Below are positions 38,524 to 47,235 of a DNA stretch of 64,000 nucleotides, piece by piece (the stretch's first letter is position 1; the number at the start of each line of letters is the position of its first letter). Source of the DNA: Pseudonocardia sp. T1-2H. GTDB taxonomy: Bacteria > Actinomycetota > Actinomycetes > Mycobacteriales > Pseudonocardiaceae. The stretch covers positions 6,076,001 to 6,140,000 of the forward strand of contig NZ_JBBPCL010000001.1 in the NCBI RefSeq assembly GCF_038039215.1, in the 5' to 3' direction. A program made the position numbers and the translations under genes. The notes beneath the pieces were generated by a model. It searched no databases. It was given only the letters and a program-made list of their open reading frames with translations, and was not told the DNA's origin.

Positions 38524-39566
38524 TGACGGATCGGATACGCGCCGGGATCATCGGCGCTGGCTTCATCGGCACCGTGCACGCGCATGCGGTCCGGGCGGCG
38601 GGCGGGACCGTCACCCGGGTGGCCGCGTCGAGTCCGGAGCGGTCGGCCGCGGCCGCCGCCCGGCTCGGCGCACTCGCCCCGGCGGACACCGGTGCGGACC
38701 TGATCGACGCCGACGACGTCGACGTCGTGCACATCTGCACCCCCAACTCGCTGCACGTGCCCCTGGCCCGGCGCGCACTCGCCGCGGGCAAGGCCGTGGT
38801 GTGCGAGAAGCCGCTGGCCACCGCGCTGGACGACGCCCGCGCGCTCACGGCGGAGGCCGCGGGCGCGACGGCCACCGTCCCGTTCGTCTACCGCTTCTAT
38901 CCCGCGGTCCGGGAGGCCCGGGCGCGGGTCGCCGCCGGGGACGCCGGGCCGCTGCACCTACTGCACGGTGCCTACCTGCAGGACTGGCAGGCGGGCGGCG
39001 CGGGCGCCGGCTGGCGGGGCGCCGCGGCCGAGGGCGGGGAGCACGGAGCCTTCGCCGACATCGGCGTGCACTGGTGTGACCTCGTCGAGTTCGTCAGCGG
39101 GCACCGCATCACCCGTCTGCTGGCGCGCACGGCCGGCGGTGGGACGCGCACCACCGTGCAGTTCGAGACCGACGGCGGCGCGGCGGGGTCGGTGGTCGTC
39201 AGCCAGACCGCGATCGGCCGCCGGAACAGCCTGCGCTTCTCCCTCGACGGCGAGCGCGCCGCGTACGGCTTCGACCAGGAGCACCCCGAGGACCTGCTCG
39301 TCGGCGGCATGGACGGGAACCTGACCGTGCACCGCGGCTCCCCCGCCACGTCGCCTGCGGCGCAGCGTTTCTCCCTGCTCCCGCCCGGGCATCCGCAGGG
39401 CTACCAGGACTGCTTCAACGCCTTCGTCGCCGACACCTACGCGGCGATCGGCGGCGAGGCCCCTGACGGCCTGCCCACCTTCGGCGACGGCACACGGGCG
39501 GCCGCGCTGACCGACGCCGTGATCACCAGCTCGACCACTCGGACGTGGACGGAGGTCCCTGCATGA
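38523..39566 (+). CDS. Gfo/Idh/MocA family oxidoreductase
   Basis: 347-aa NAD(P)-dependent sugar or inositol dehydrogenase. The Rossmann fold begins RAGIIGAGFIGTVHAHAV, followed by DVVHICTPNSLHVPLA and the catalytic-lysine motif VCEKPLA. The C-terminal domain carries DIGVHWCDLVEFV, the GxHxxD-like segment that positions the substrate. It overlaps the permease by TGATG and the next TIM barrel by ATGA. In known pathways such enzymes oxidise a ring hydroxyl (for example C3 of a glycoside), and partner TIM-barrel enzymes then act on the ketone. Confidence 0.88.
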   Translation: MTDRIRAGIIGAGFIGTVHAHAVRAAGGTVTRVAASSPERSAAAAARLGALAPADTGADLIDADDVDVVHICTPNSLHVPLARRALAAGKAVVCEKPLATALDDARALTAEAAGATATVPFVYRFYPAVREARARVAAGDAGPLHLLHGAYLQDWQAGGAGAGWRGAAAEGGEHGAFADIGVHWCDLVEFVSGHRITRLLARTAGGGTRTTVQFETDGGAAGSVVVSQTAIGRRNSLRFSLDGERAAYGFDQEHPEDLLVGGMDGNLTVHRGSPATSPAAQRFSLLPPGHPQGYQDCFNAFVADTYAAIGGEAPDGLPTFGDGTRAAALTDAVITSSTTRTWTEVPA

Positions 39567-40482
39567 AGCTCGGTTTCCTGACCGCATGCCTGCCGGATCG
39601 GCCACTGGCCGACATCGCCGCCTGGGCGGAGTCGCAGAAGTACGAGGCGCTCGAGGTGGCCGCCTGGCCCGACCTCGGCGACAGGCCGTTCACCGCCACC
39701 CACCTCGACGCCGCCGGGTTCGGGGAGAAGGAGGCCGACGAGACGCGTGCGCTGTTCGAGAAGCACGGTCTCACGCTCAGCTCGCTCGCCTTCTACGACA
39801 ACAACCTCCACCCCGACCCGGCCGAGCGGCAGGCGATCAACGACCACGTCCTCGCCTGCATCGACGCCGCCGCTCTGGTCGGCTGCCCCACCGTCGGCAC
39901 GTTCATCGGCCGGCACCCCGGGAAGTCGGTCGCAGAGAACCTGCGCGAGGCCGAGCAGCTCTTCCCACGGCTGGTGGACCGCGCCGGGGAGAAGGGCGTC
40001 AAGCTCATCATCGAGAACTGCGTGATGGAGGGCTGGCACCCGGACGGCTACCCGGGCAACCTCGCCTACTCCCCGGCTTCTGGGAGTGGATGTTCGACCT
40101 CGGGCTCTACCTGAACTTCGACCCGTCCCACCTGATGTGGATGGGCATCGACCCCGTCGAGGCGCTCAAGCCCTACGTCGACCGGATCCCGCACGCCCAG
40201 GCCAAGGACATCCAGCTCTTCCCGGAGAAGCGGAACCACTACGGGTGGCCGGGCAAGGCCGTGGTCCGCGAGGACCCGTTCGACGTGGGGTGGTGGCGCT
40301 ACCGCGTCCCCGGGCTCGGCGAGGTCGACTGGCTCCGCGTCGTGGACGCGCTCTACGAGGGCGGCTTCGACGGCGTGCTGTCGGTCGAGCACGAGGACCC
40401 GGTCTGGGGCGGCACCGAGGACAGGATCCACACCGGGCTGCAGGTCGCGCACCGCACCCTGCGCCCGCTGATCGTCGCCTGA
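39563..40482 (+). CDS. Sugar phosphate isomerase/epimerase family TIM barrel, frameshifted in this sequence
   Basis: About 306 aa after repair. The first part (MKLGFLTACLPDRPLADIAA, LIIENCVMEGW) is in one frame, and the second (FWEWMFDLGLYLNFDPSHLM, HAQAKDIQLFPEKRN, GVLSVEHEDP) in another. One base is missing near 40077, where CCGGCTTCTGG should encode P-x-F-W. The metal ligands Glu (IIENC), Asp/His (NFDPSHL), His (HAQAKDI) and Glu (SVEHED) all survive. It overlaps the dehydrogenase gene (ATGA). A fragment of its 3' end recurs at 44340. Confidence 0.85.
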
Positions 40483-40490
40483 GGAGAGAA

Positions 40491-41339
40491 GTGCGCTACA
40501 CCGCAGAGATCCTGCCGTACCACGACTACCCGCTCGAGGTGGCGATCCGCGAGCTCGCCGGGCTCGGGTTCACCGAGGTCAACCTGTGGTCCTCGGCTGC
40601 GCCGCTGGCCCACCACGTCGACCCGGGTGACGACCCCGCCGCGATCCGGGCGATGCTCGACCGCTACGGCGTCCGTCCTTGCGGCCTGACGATGTACGGC
40701 AAGACGCAGGACGAGATGCTCCAACGCATCGACTTCGCCCGTGACCTGGGCATCGACACCGTGATCTTCGACTGCGAGGCCAACTACCCCGACTTCGTCG
40801 CGAAGTTCCTGCCCCCGCTGGTGGAGGCCGCCGCCCGCAACGGCGTGCGGATCGCCGTGGAGAACCACCTCACCGTGCCGTTCAGCGCCGACTTCGAGTC
40901 CGGTCACGGCGAGGAGCAGCGCTGGGACGAGGGCGTGGACACGCTCGCGCAGATCAAGCGGCTCGTTCGCGACATCGACCACCCGAACCTCGGGATCTGC
41001 CTCGCGCCGCCGCACCTGTGGGTGATGCAGGACGGCATCAGCGAGGCGATCACCTGGCTCGCCGAGCGCAAGAAGCTCTTCTACTACTACATCTGGGACA
41101 TCGACCGCGCCTACCGCCACCGCGTGGACGGGCTCAACTTCGGGCCCGGTGAGCAGCAGCTCCCCCGGCCCGGCGGCACGCTCGACCACGCCGTCCCGCT
41201 GGGGACGCTCGCGCGCGTCGGCTACCGCGGCCCCGCCAGCCTCAAGTGCCACGGCACCGGCGGCTGGCCCCTGCACCACATCACCACCGAACTGGCCAAG
41301 GCCGACGCGTACGTGCGCTCGTGCCTGGCCGCCATCTGA
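40491..41339 (+). CDS. Sugar phosphate isomerase/epimerase family TIM barrel (third in operon)
   Basis: 282-aa barrel from GTG 40491 with GAGGAGAGA upstream. Features include LGFTEVNLWSSAAPLAHHV, IDTVIFDCEANYPDFV, RIAVENHLTVPF (metal Glu), NLGICLAPPHLWVM and LKCHGTGGWPLHH. It is distinct from the two other barrels in the operon: the HLKDL-type strand is replaced by an aromatic-rich FYYYIWDID. Its place after the dehydrogenase and another barrel suggests successive steps on one keto-sugar, for example elimination and hydration. Confidence 0.8.
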   Translation: MRYTAEILPYHDYPLEVAIRELAGLGFTEVNLWSSAAPLAHHVDPGDDPAAIRAMLDRYGVRPCGLTMYGKTQDEMLQRIDFARDLGIDTVIFDCEANYPDFVAKFLPPLVEAAARNGVRIAVENHLTVPFSADFESGHGEEQRWDEGVDTLAQIKRLVRDIDHPNLGICLAPPHLWVMQDGISEAITWLAERKKLFYYYIWDIDRAYRHRVDGLNFGPGEQQLPRPGGTLDHAVPLGTLARVGYRGPASLKCHGTGGWPLHHITTELAKADAYVRSCLAAI

Positions 41340-41350
41340 ACGGAGCAATC

Positions 41351-42505
41351 TTGTCCGAGATCGACGCCTACGGCGGATCCACCCGATGGACCTTCGACGC
41401 CACCGGAGCGTTCCGGCTCGACCGCGACGGCGACCGGTGGTGGCTGGTCGACCCCATCGGCAACGGGTTCCTGTCCGTCGGCCTCAACCACATCGACGAC
41501 TCCGACCTCAAGTACCCGCACAACCTCGACATCTGGAAGAAGCGCTACGGCAGCTCCCGCGAGCGCTGGATCTCCGAGGGCGTCGTCGCCGACCTGAAGA
41601 ACTGGGGCTTCAACTCGATCGGCTGGACCCAGCAGTACATCGGCGGCGGCTGGCGCGAGAAGTTCGACTGGTCGCAGATCGTCGTCGTCGAGCACGGGTC
41701 GCAGTGGACGGTGGCCGACCTCGAGGCCGCCGGGATGCCGTACATCATCCAGATGCGCCTGGCGGAGAACGAGAACTGGAACGGGCGCCCGTACTACCCC
41801 GACGTCTTCGACCCCGACTTCGACGACCACTGCGCCTATCTCGCGCGCAGCATCTGCGTCGACGCGGCCGAGAGCAAGAACCTCATCGGCTACTCGTTCG
41901 TCGACGCCCCGCTGTGGTTCCGCCACCCCGCGGGCGCGGACTGGCCCGGCCTGGAAGGCCTCGAGGGCGACAAGCGTGACGCGAAGCTGTTCGAGATCGC
42001 CACGAAGTACTACGAGACGATCCACCGCCACATCCGCACCTACGACCCGCACCACCTGATCCTCGGCGACCGCTACAACGGCGACAACGAACTCCCCGAG
42101 GTGGTGCTCGAGGCGGCGAAGCCCTACATCGACGTGCTGTCCGTGCAGTACTACCCGGGCAACGACCAGACGTCGCGCGACCAGATGATCACGCACGCCC
42201 GCGGTCTGTACGAGCGCGTCGGCAAGCCGATCCTGATCCCCGACATCGGCAACTGGACCGCCACCGAGCTCAACCCGCAGCGCACGATGGACGGCGTGCC
42301 CGACCAGGCCACCCGCGCCCGGCACTACATCGACACGTTCACCGACCTGGTGCGCGAGCCCTGGCTGCTGGGCTGGCACTGGTGCGGCTACGTCGAGAAC
42401 CTCTCGCGAGGCTGGGGCATGAAGGACCCGTGGGACGAGCCGTACGGCGAGTACGTCGACCCCATCGCGGACTTCAACCGCCGCGTCTACGACCTGCTCC
42501 CGTAA
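41351..42505 (+). CDS. Agarase-like clan GH-A fold protein, copy 1
   Basis: 384 aa from TTG 41351 (GGAG upstream). WWLVDPIGNGFLSVGLNH near residues 30-47 is the opening element of agarase-like glycoside hydrolases, and the rest alternates as a TIM barrel (NLIGYSFVDAPLWF, HLILGDRYNGDN, GKPILIPDIGNWT). No signal peptide is present, so it acts inside the cell. Where related enzymes carry Asn-Glu (acid/base) and a nucleophile Glu, this protein has D185-A186 and D298, so ordinary retaining hydrolysis is doubtful. Copy 2 lies at 45299. Confidence 0.7.
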   Translation: MSEIDAYGGSTRWTFDATGAFRLDRDGDRWWLVDPIGNGFLSVGLNHIDDSDLKYPHNLDIWKKRYGSSRERWISEGVVADLKNWGFNSIGWTQQYIGGGWREKFDWSQIVVVEHGSQWTVADLEAAGMPYIIQMRLAENENWNGRPYYPDVFDPDFDDHCAYLARSICVDAAESKNLIGYSFVDAPLWFRHPAGADWPGLEGLEGDKRDAKLFEIATKYYETIHRHIRTYDPHHLILGDRYNGDNELPEVVLEAAKPYIDVLSVQYYPGNDQTSRDQMITHARGLYERVGKPILIPDIGNWTATELNPQRTMDGVPDQATRARHYIDTFTDLVREPWLLGWHWCGYVENLSRGWGMKDPWDEPYGEYVDPIADFNRRVYDLLP

Positions 42506-42520
42506 TTCCCGAGGAGAACC

Positions 42521-43405
42521 ATGCTCGACATCACCGACCACGCCGGCATCCCCGTCACGCACGGCCGCAAGACCGTCAACGGGGTGCGGCTGCACTACGT
42601 CACCGCCGGGTCGGGGCCCGCGCTCGTGCTGCTGCACGGCGTGCCGAAGACTTGGTACTACTGGCATCGCGTCATCCCGCTGCTCACCGAGCACTTCACC
42701 GTGATCGCGCCCGACGTGCGCGGTTTCGGCGACTCCGAGCGGCCCGCGGACGGCTACGACATGGGCACCATCGCCGAGGACATCGGAGCGCTGCTCACCG
42801 AGCTCGGCCACGAGACGTTCGCGGTGGCGGGCGAGGACTGGGGCGCCGCGTTCGCCTACGCCGTCGCGGCGACGTTCCCCGAGCGCGTCACGAAGCTGTC
42901 CTACGGCGAGATGCTGCTGCCCGGCTTCGGGCTGGAGGACTGGTCGGCGCTCACCGCCGACAACGTGCGGTCCAGCCACTTCCTGTGGCACGTCGGCTTC
43001 TTCCACGTCCCGGACTTCCCGGAGATGCTGATCACCGGCCGGGAGGAGATCTTCTGGTCGACGTGGATGAAGAACGAGACCTACAACCCCGCCGCGATCA
43101 CGCCGGACTGCGTGGCCGAGTGGACGCGCTGCTCGTCGGCGCCGGGCGGGCTGCGGGCGATCTTCGAGGTCTACCGCGCCACGTTCACCAACATCGCGCT
43201 CGACGAGAAGTGGGGCCAGACCAAGCTCCCGATGCCGGTGCTCGCGGTGGCCAGTGAGCTGTTCATCGGCGAGGAGACACGCCGGCAGATGGAGCGGGTG
43301 AGCGACGACGTGCGCTACGTCGAGATCGCCGAGTGCGGACACAGCATGGCGCTGGAGCAGCCGGCGGAGCTGGCCGGCGTCCTGCGCGACTTCTTCGCTG
43401 CGTGA
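42521..43405 (+). CDS. Alpha/beta hydrolase, epoxide hydrolase/dehalogenase-like, copy 1
   Basis: 294-aa alpha/beta hydrolase with an Asp nucleophile: D106 in AVAGEDWGAAFAY, oxyanion element LLHGVPKTWYYW, and catalytic His in ECGHSMALEQP. The Asp nucleophile places it with epoxide hydrolases and haloacetate dehalogenases, not esterases. The start of the protein (VNGVRLHYVTAGSGPALVLL) is typical. It lies 15 bases after the agarase-like gene; the paralogue at 44412 is clearly related over the full length. Confidence 0.85.
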   Translation: MLDITDHAGIPVTHGRKTVNGVRLHYVTAGSGPALVLLHGVPKTWYYWHRVIPLLTEHFTVIAPDVRGFGDSERPADGYDMGTIAEDIGALLTELGHETFAVAGEDWGAAFAYAVAATFPERVTKLSYGEMLLPGFGLEDWSALTADNVRSSHFLWHVGFFHVPDFPEMLITGREEIFWSTWMKNETYNPAAITPDCVAEWTRCSSAPGGLRAIFEVYRATFTNIALDEKWGQTKLPMPVLAVASELFIGEETRRQMERVSDDVRYVEIAECGHSMALEQPAELAGVLRDFFAA

Positions 43406-43426
43406 GAAAGAACGGAAGGAACTGAC

Positions 43427-44239
43427 ATGGGCCGCATGGACGGCAAGGTCGCGGTGATCACCGGCGGCGGACGCGGGCAGGGCCGCTCGCACGCGGTCAC
43501 GCTCGCGAGCGAGGGCGCCGACGTCGTCATCCTCGACGCGCCGGGCGACATCGCCACCATCGACTATGCGATGAGCACCGCCGACGACATGGCCGAGACC
43601 GTGGCGCTGGTGGAGAAGCACGACCGGCGCTGCCTGGCGATCGAGGCCGACATCCGCGACACCGCCGCGGTGAACACCGCCGCGGAGCAGACGATGTCCG
43701 AGTTCGGCCGCGTCGACGCGCTGATCTCCAACGCCGGCGTCATGGGCGCGGCGGACAGCACGTGGCAGCTCACCGACGAGCAGTGGCAGGACATGCTCGA
43801 TGTCAACGTGACCGGCGGGTGGAAGGTGTGCCGGGCGTTCATCCCGCACATGATCGCCGGAAAGCGCGGCGGGGCGATCACGCTCACCGGTTCCACCGGT
43901 GGGCTGCGCTCGGTGGCCGGCTGCACGCACTACAACGTGGCCAAGCACGGCCTCATCGCGCTGATGCGCACGCTCGCGTGGGAGCTGGCGCCGGAGATGA
44001 TCCGGGTCAACGTCGTGCACCCGACGGGCGTCAACACCGACATGTCCAACAACCCGTGGTTCGTCGAGTGGATGGGCACCCACGAGCGGCTCACCGGCCC
44101 GATGCGCGGCAACCTCATGCCCGTGGACGTGGTGCAGCCCGAGGACGTGTCGAAGATGATCGCGTTCCTCGTCAGCGACGACGCCCGCTACGTCACCGGC
44201 ACGGAGGTGCGGGTGGACGCGGGCTTCATGCTGAAGTAG
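43427..44239 (+). CDS. Mycofactocin-coupled SDR family oxidoreductase, copy 1
   Basis: 270-aa short-chain dehydrogenase. The N-terminal VAVITGGGRGQGRSHAVTLA and the long insertion before LAIEADIRD are the marks of the mycofactocin-dependent SDR subfamily, in which the nicotinamide cofactor is held tightly and re-oxidised by mycofactocin. Catalytic Ser is in LTGSTGGLRS, with Tyr and Lys in HYNVAKHG. Mycofactocin biosynthesis genes are not in this window. It probably oxidises an alcohol released from the operon substrate. Confidence 0.88.
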   Translation: MGRMDGKVAVITGGGRGQGRSHAVTLASEGADVVILDAPGDIATIDYAMSTADDMAETVALVEKHDRRCLAIEADIRDTAAVNTAAEQTMSEFGRVDALISNAGVMGAADSTWQLTDEQWQDMLDVNVTGGWKVCRAFIPHMIAGKRGGAITLTGSTGGLRSVAGCTHYNVAKHGLIALMRTLAWELAPEMIRVNVVHPTGVNTDMSNNPWFVEWMGTHERLTGPMRGNLMPVDVVQPEDVSKMIAFLVSDDARYVTGTEVRVDAGFMLK

Positions 44240-44339
44240 CCCCTTCTCGGACGGCGCGGTGCATGGCCATCCGGTGGCCGGCGTCCTGCGGGCGCCGGAA
44301 CATCGTCCGCCCGATCACCGCCTCGCCGACCCGACCGGG

Positions 44340-44402
44340 GACAAGATCCACACCGGGCTGCAGGTCGCGCCCCGCACGCTGCGCCCGCTGATCGTCGCCT
44401 GA
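44340..44402 (+). pseudogene. Remnant of the 3' end of the TIM-barrel gene at 39563
   Basis: The last 21 codons (DKIHTGLQVAPRTLRPLIVA plus stop) and the following GAGGAG match 40420-40487 with only three mismatches in 68 bases. No upstream part of the gene is present. The fragment marks the edge of the duplication that produced the second hydrolase/agarase-like/SDR set. The preceding 44243-44339 stretch shows no recognisable gene. Confidence 0.85.
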
Positions 44403-44411
44403 GGAGGCACT

Positions 44412-45302
44412 ATGAAGATCGTCGACCACGAGGGAAACCCCGTCCGCCACGGCCGCGCGACCGTGAACGGGGTGCGCCTGCACTACCTCACGGCGGGCAG
44501 CGGCGAACCCGTCCTGCTGCTGCACGGCGTCCCGAAGACCTCGTACCACTGGCGGCACGTGATCCCCCTGCTCACGCCGCAGTACACCGTGGTGGTCCCG
44601 GACATGCGCGGCCTCGGTGACTCCGAGCACGCGACGAGCGGCTACGACATGCGCAACGTGGCCGAGGATTTCGCGCAGCTGATGACCGAGCTGGGCCACG
44701 AACGCTTCCGCCTCGTCGGCGAGGACTGGGGCGCCGCCGCGGCCTACCAGCTCGCGTCGGCCTACCCGGAGCGCGTCCGGCAGCTCGTCTACCAGGAGAT
44801 GATCCTGCCCGGCTTCGGCCTGGAGGACTACTCGTTCCTCACGCCCGAGAACGTCCGTAGCTACGTCTGGCTCTGGCACATCAACTTCTACTCGGTGCCC
44901 GAGTTCCCGGAGATGCTGATCAACGGCCACGAGCGGGAGTACTTCTCGTACTTCATGAAGCACGAGACGCACGACCCGGCGGCGATCACGCCGGACGCGC
45001 TCGACGAGTACGTGCGGTGCTACTCCTCGCCGGGCGGCGTGCGTTGCATGTGCGAGATCTACCGGGCGACGCTGACCGACGGCGACCAGAACCGCGCGTC
45101 CGCGAAGAAGAAGCTGCCGATGCCGGTGCTCGCCGTCGGCAGCGAGCACTTCATCGGCGCGGACAACGAGCGGCAGATGCGGGAGGTCGCCGACGACGTC
45201 CGCGCCGTGATCCTGCCCTGGGGCCACCAGCTGGCCGAGGAGTCCCCGGACGAGCTCGCCGGGCACTACCTGCGGTTCTTCGCCGGGGAGGAGCCGGCAT
45301 GA
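44412..45302 (+). CDS. Alpha/beta hydrolase, epoxide hydrolase/dehalogenase-like, copy 2
   Basis: 296-aa paralogue of the 42521 gene. The nucleophile is D105 in LVGEDWGAAAAY, the oxyanion element is LLHGVPKTSYHW and the His is in PWGHQLAEESP. Divergence from copy 1 is spread over the whole length, with differences in the cap domain (SYFMKHETHDPAAITPDALD) that would alter substrate choice. Its stop overlaps the next gene as ATGA. In this copy the hydrolase precedes the agarase-like gene, the reverse of the first set. Confidence 0.85.
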   Translation: MKIVDHEGNPVRHGRATVNGVRLHYLTAGSGEPVLLLHGVPKTSYHWRHVIPLLTPQYTVVVPDMRGLGDSEHATSGYDMRNVAEDFAQLMTELGHERFRLVGEDWGAAAAYQLASAYPERVRQLVYQEMILPGFGLEDYSFLTPENVRSYVWLWHINFYSVPEFPEMLINGHEREYFSYFMKHETHDPAAITPDALDEYVRCYSSPGGVRCMCEIYRATLTDGDQNRASAKKKLPMPVLAVGSEHFIGADNERQMREVADDVRAVILPWGHQLAEESPDELAGHYLRFFAGEEPA

Positions 45303-46393
45303 GCGCCTTCGCGATCCGGGACGGGCGGCTCGTCGACCCCGACGGCGCCCCGTTCCTGTCCCTTGGCCTCAACCACGCGGACGAGACCGCGCTGAAGTTC
45401 CCGCGCAACGTCGACGTCTGGCGCGAGCGGTACGGCTCCCGGGAGAGCTGGATCCGCGACGGGGTGGTGTCCGACCTGCGCAGCTGGTCCTTCACCACGC
45501 TCGGCTGGACGCAGGAGTACGTCGGCGGCGGCTGGGGCGAGGCGCTGGACTGGTTCGGCGACCCGATCGACCTGAAGCACTCCACGCCGTGGTCGGCCGC
45601 GGAGCTGCGCACGGCCGGGATGCCCTACGTCGCGCAGCTGCCGGTGCAGGAGATCGAGGACTGGAACGGCTATCCGGCGTTCCGCCCGCTGGACGACGAC
45701 TTCGAGGTCTGGTGCGACTACCTGGCCCGCAGCATCGTCGTCGAGCACGCGGAGTCGCCGGACCTGCTCGGGTACTTCCTGGTGGACATCCCGGCCTGGC
45801 TGCCGCATGCGTCCGGCCGGGACTTCGCCGAGCTGGCGGGACTCGACCCGGCCGAACGGGAGAAGCGGCTCTACGACGTCGCGAGCCGCTACTACGAGAC
45901 GGTCGCGGCCGCGATCCGCCGCTACGACCCGGACCACCTGATCCTGGGTGACCGGTTCAACGGCAACAAGGGCATCCCCGAGCCGGTCCTGCGGGCGATG
46001 GCACCCCACGTCGACGTGCTCTCCGTCCAGTACTTCACCGAGCCGACCGCGGAGTCCCGCACCCGGCTGCACGACGACCTGGCGGCGTGGCGCGAGCAGT
46101 GCGGCGACAAGCCGGTGATCGTCGCCGACGTCGGCAACTGGACGCCCACACAGCTCAACCCGCACCGCGAGGGCCTGCCCGACCACGCCGCGCGCGGCGC
46201 CGACTACGGCGCCGCCCTCGACGCGGTGCTGCACGAGCCGTGGCTGGCGGGCTGGCACTGGTGCGGCTACGTCGAGAACACCGGTGGCCGGGGCTGGGGC
46301 CTCAAGGACCCCTGGGACGAGCCCTACCGCGACCTCACGGACGCGATCACCGAACACAACCGCCGCGCGCTGGCGCGGTACGGAAGGAACTGA
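45299..46393 (+). CDS. Agarase-like clan GH-A fold protein, copy 2
   Basis: 364-aa paralogue of the 41351 gene with a shorter N terminus. It keeps LVDPDGAPFLSLGLNHAD, DWNGYPAFRP, LLGYFLVDIPAWLPHA, HLILGDRFNGN and KPVIVADVGNWT. The same two catalytic positions are Asp (D163 in the VDI motif, D277 in ADVGNW), so the unusual acids are shared by both copies and are not a random loss. Start ATG 45299 overlaps the hydrolase stop. No secretion signal. Confidence 0.7.
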   Translation: MSAFAIRDGRLVDPDGAPFLSLGLNHADETALKFPRNVDVWRERYGSRESWIRDGVVSDLRSWSFTTLGWTQEYVGGGWGEALDWFGDPIDLKHSTPWSAAELRTAGMPYVAQLPVQEIEDWNGYPAFRPLDDDFEVWCDYLARSIVVEHAESPDLLGYFLVDIPAWLPHASGRDFAELAGLDPAEREKRLYDVASRYYETVAAAIRRYDPDHLILGDRFNGNKGIPEPVLRAMAPHVDVLSVQYFTEPTAESRTRLHDDLAAWREQCGDKPVIVADVGNWTPTQLNPHREGLPDHAARGADYGAALDAVLHEPWLAGWHWCGYVENTGGRGWGLKDPWDEPYRDLTDAITEHNRRALARYGRN

Positions 46394-46394
46394 G

Positions 46395-47207
46395 ATGGGA
46401 CAGCTGGACGGGAAGGTCGCCGTGATCACCGGCGGCGGCCGGGGACAGGGCCGCTCGCACGCGATCCGGCTGGCGGAGGAGGGCGCGGACATCGTGGTCT
46501 GCGACATCACCGAGCAGGTCGGGTCGGTGCCGTTCCCGACCGGGCGCCCGGGTGACCTCGAGGAGACCGTGGCCGCGGTCGAGAAGCTCGACCGGCGCTG
46601 CGTCGCGCTGCAGGCCGACGTCCGCAGCACCGCGGACATGAACCGGCTCGCGGACACCGCGATGAAGGAGTTCGGGCGGATCGACATCCTGCTCGCCAAC
46701 GCCGGCATCCTCAGCCTGTCGGACAACACCTGGGAGCTCGACGACGAGACCTGGGACGACATGATCGACATCAACCTGACCGGCGTGTTCAAGGCCTGTC
46801 GGGCCGTGGTGCCGCACATCCGGGCGGGCGGGCGGGGCGGCTCGATCGTCATCACGTCGTCGATCGCGGGGCTGCGCGGCGTCGCGGGCTGCACGCACTA
46901 CACGGCGGCCAAGCACGGCATCGTCGGCCTGATGCGCACGCTGGCGCGCGAGCTGGCGCCCGAGTCGATCCGGGTGAACACGCTCCACCCCACGGGCGTG
47001 GACTCGCCGATGTCGAACAACGACTTCTTCCCGAAGTGGCTCGACGAGCACAAGGAGCTCGGCGACGCGATGCGGTTCAACCTCATGCCGGTCGACGCCA
47101 TGCCGATGCGCGACGTCTCCGACGTGGTCGCGTTCCTCGTCTCCGACGCCGGCAAGTGGGTCACCGGCACGACCATGCAGGTGGACGCGGGCTTCATGCT
47201 CAAGTGA
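46395..47207 (+). CDS. Mycofactocin-coupled SDR family oxidoreductase, copy 2
   Basis: 270-aa paralogue of the 43427 gene and last gene of the operon. It has VAVITGGGRGQGRSHAIRLA, NAGILSLSDN, catalytic Ser in VITSSIAGLRG, Tyr/Lys in HYTAAKHG, and the same C terminus VDAGFMLK. The mycofactocin-type insertion is present (SVPFPTGRPGDLEETVAAVE). ATG 46395 directly follows the copy-2 agarase-like stop with GGAAGGA as ribosome site. Confidence 0.88.
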   Translation: MGQLDGKVAVITGGGRGQGRSHAIRLAEEGADIVVCDITEQVGSVPFPTGRPGDLEETVAAVEKLDRRCVALQADVRSTADMNRLADTAMKEFGRIDILLANAGILSLSDNTWELDDETWDDMIDINLTGVFKACRAVVPHIRAGGRGGSIVITSSIAGLRGVAGCTHYTAAKHGIVGLMRTLARELAPESIRVNTLHPTGVDSPMSNNDFFPKWLDEHKELGDAMRFNLMPVDAMPMRDVSDVVAFLVSDAGKWVTGTTMQVDAGFMLK

Positions 47208-47235
47208 CACTTTCCCCGCCTCCCGCCGGGACCGA

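Noticed and set aside
38323..40077. Frameshifts in the permease and TIM barrel as programmed frameshifting
   Set aside because: No slippery heptamer or downstream pseudoknot is evident, and the other indels in the window fall in unrelated genes, so sequence error is the simpler explanation.
41222..44083. 953-codon open frame on the minus strand
   Set aside because: Runs exactly antisense to four well-supported genes and has a low-complexity Val/Asp/Gly/His/Arg composition with no motif.
44243..44339. Possible small gene between the first SDR and the TIM-barrel remnant
   Set aside because: No ribosome site, no frame with coherent codon bias and no similarity to the operon genes that I can see. 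Only 44340-44402 is recognisable.
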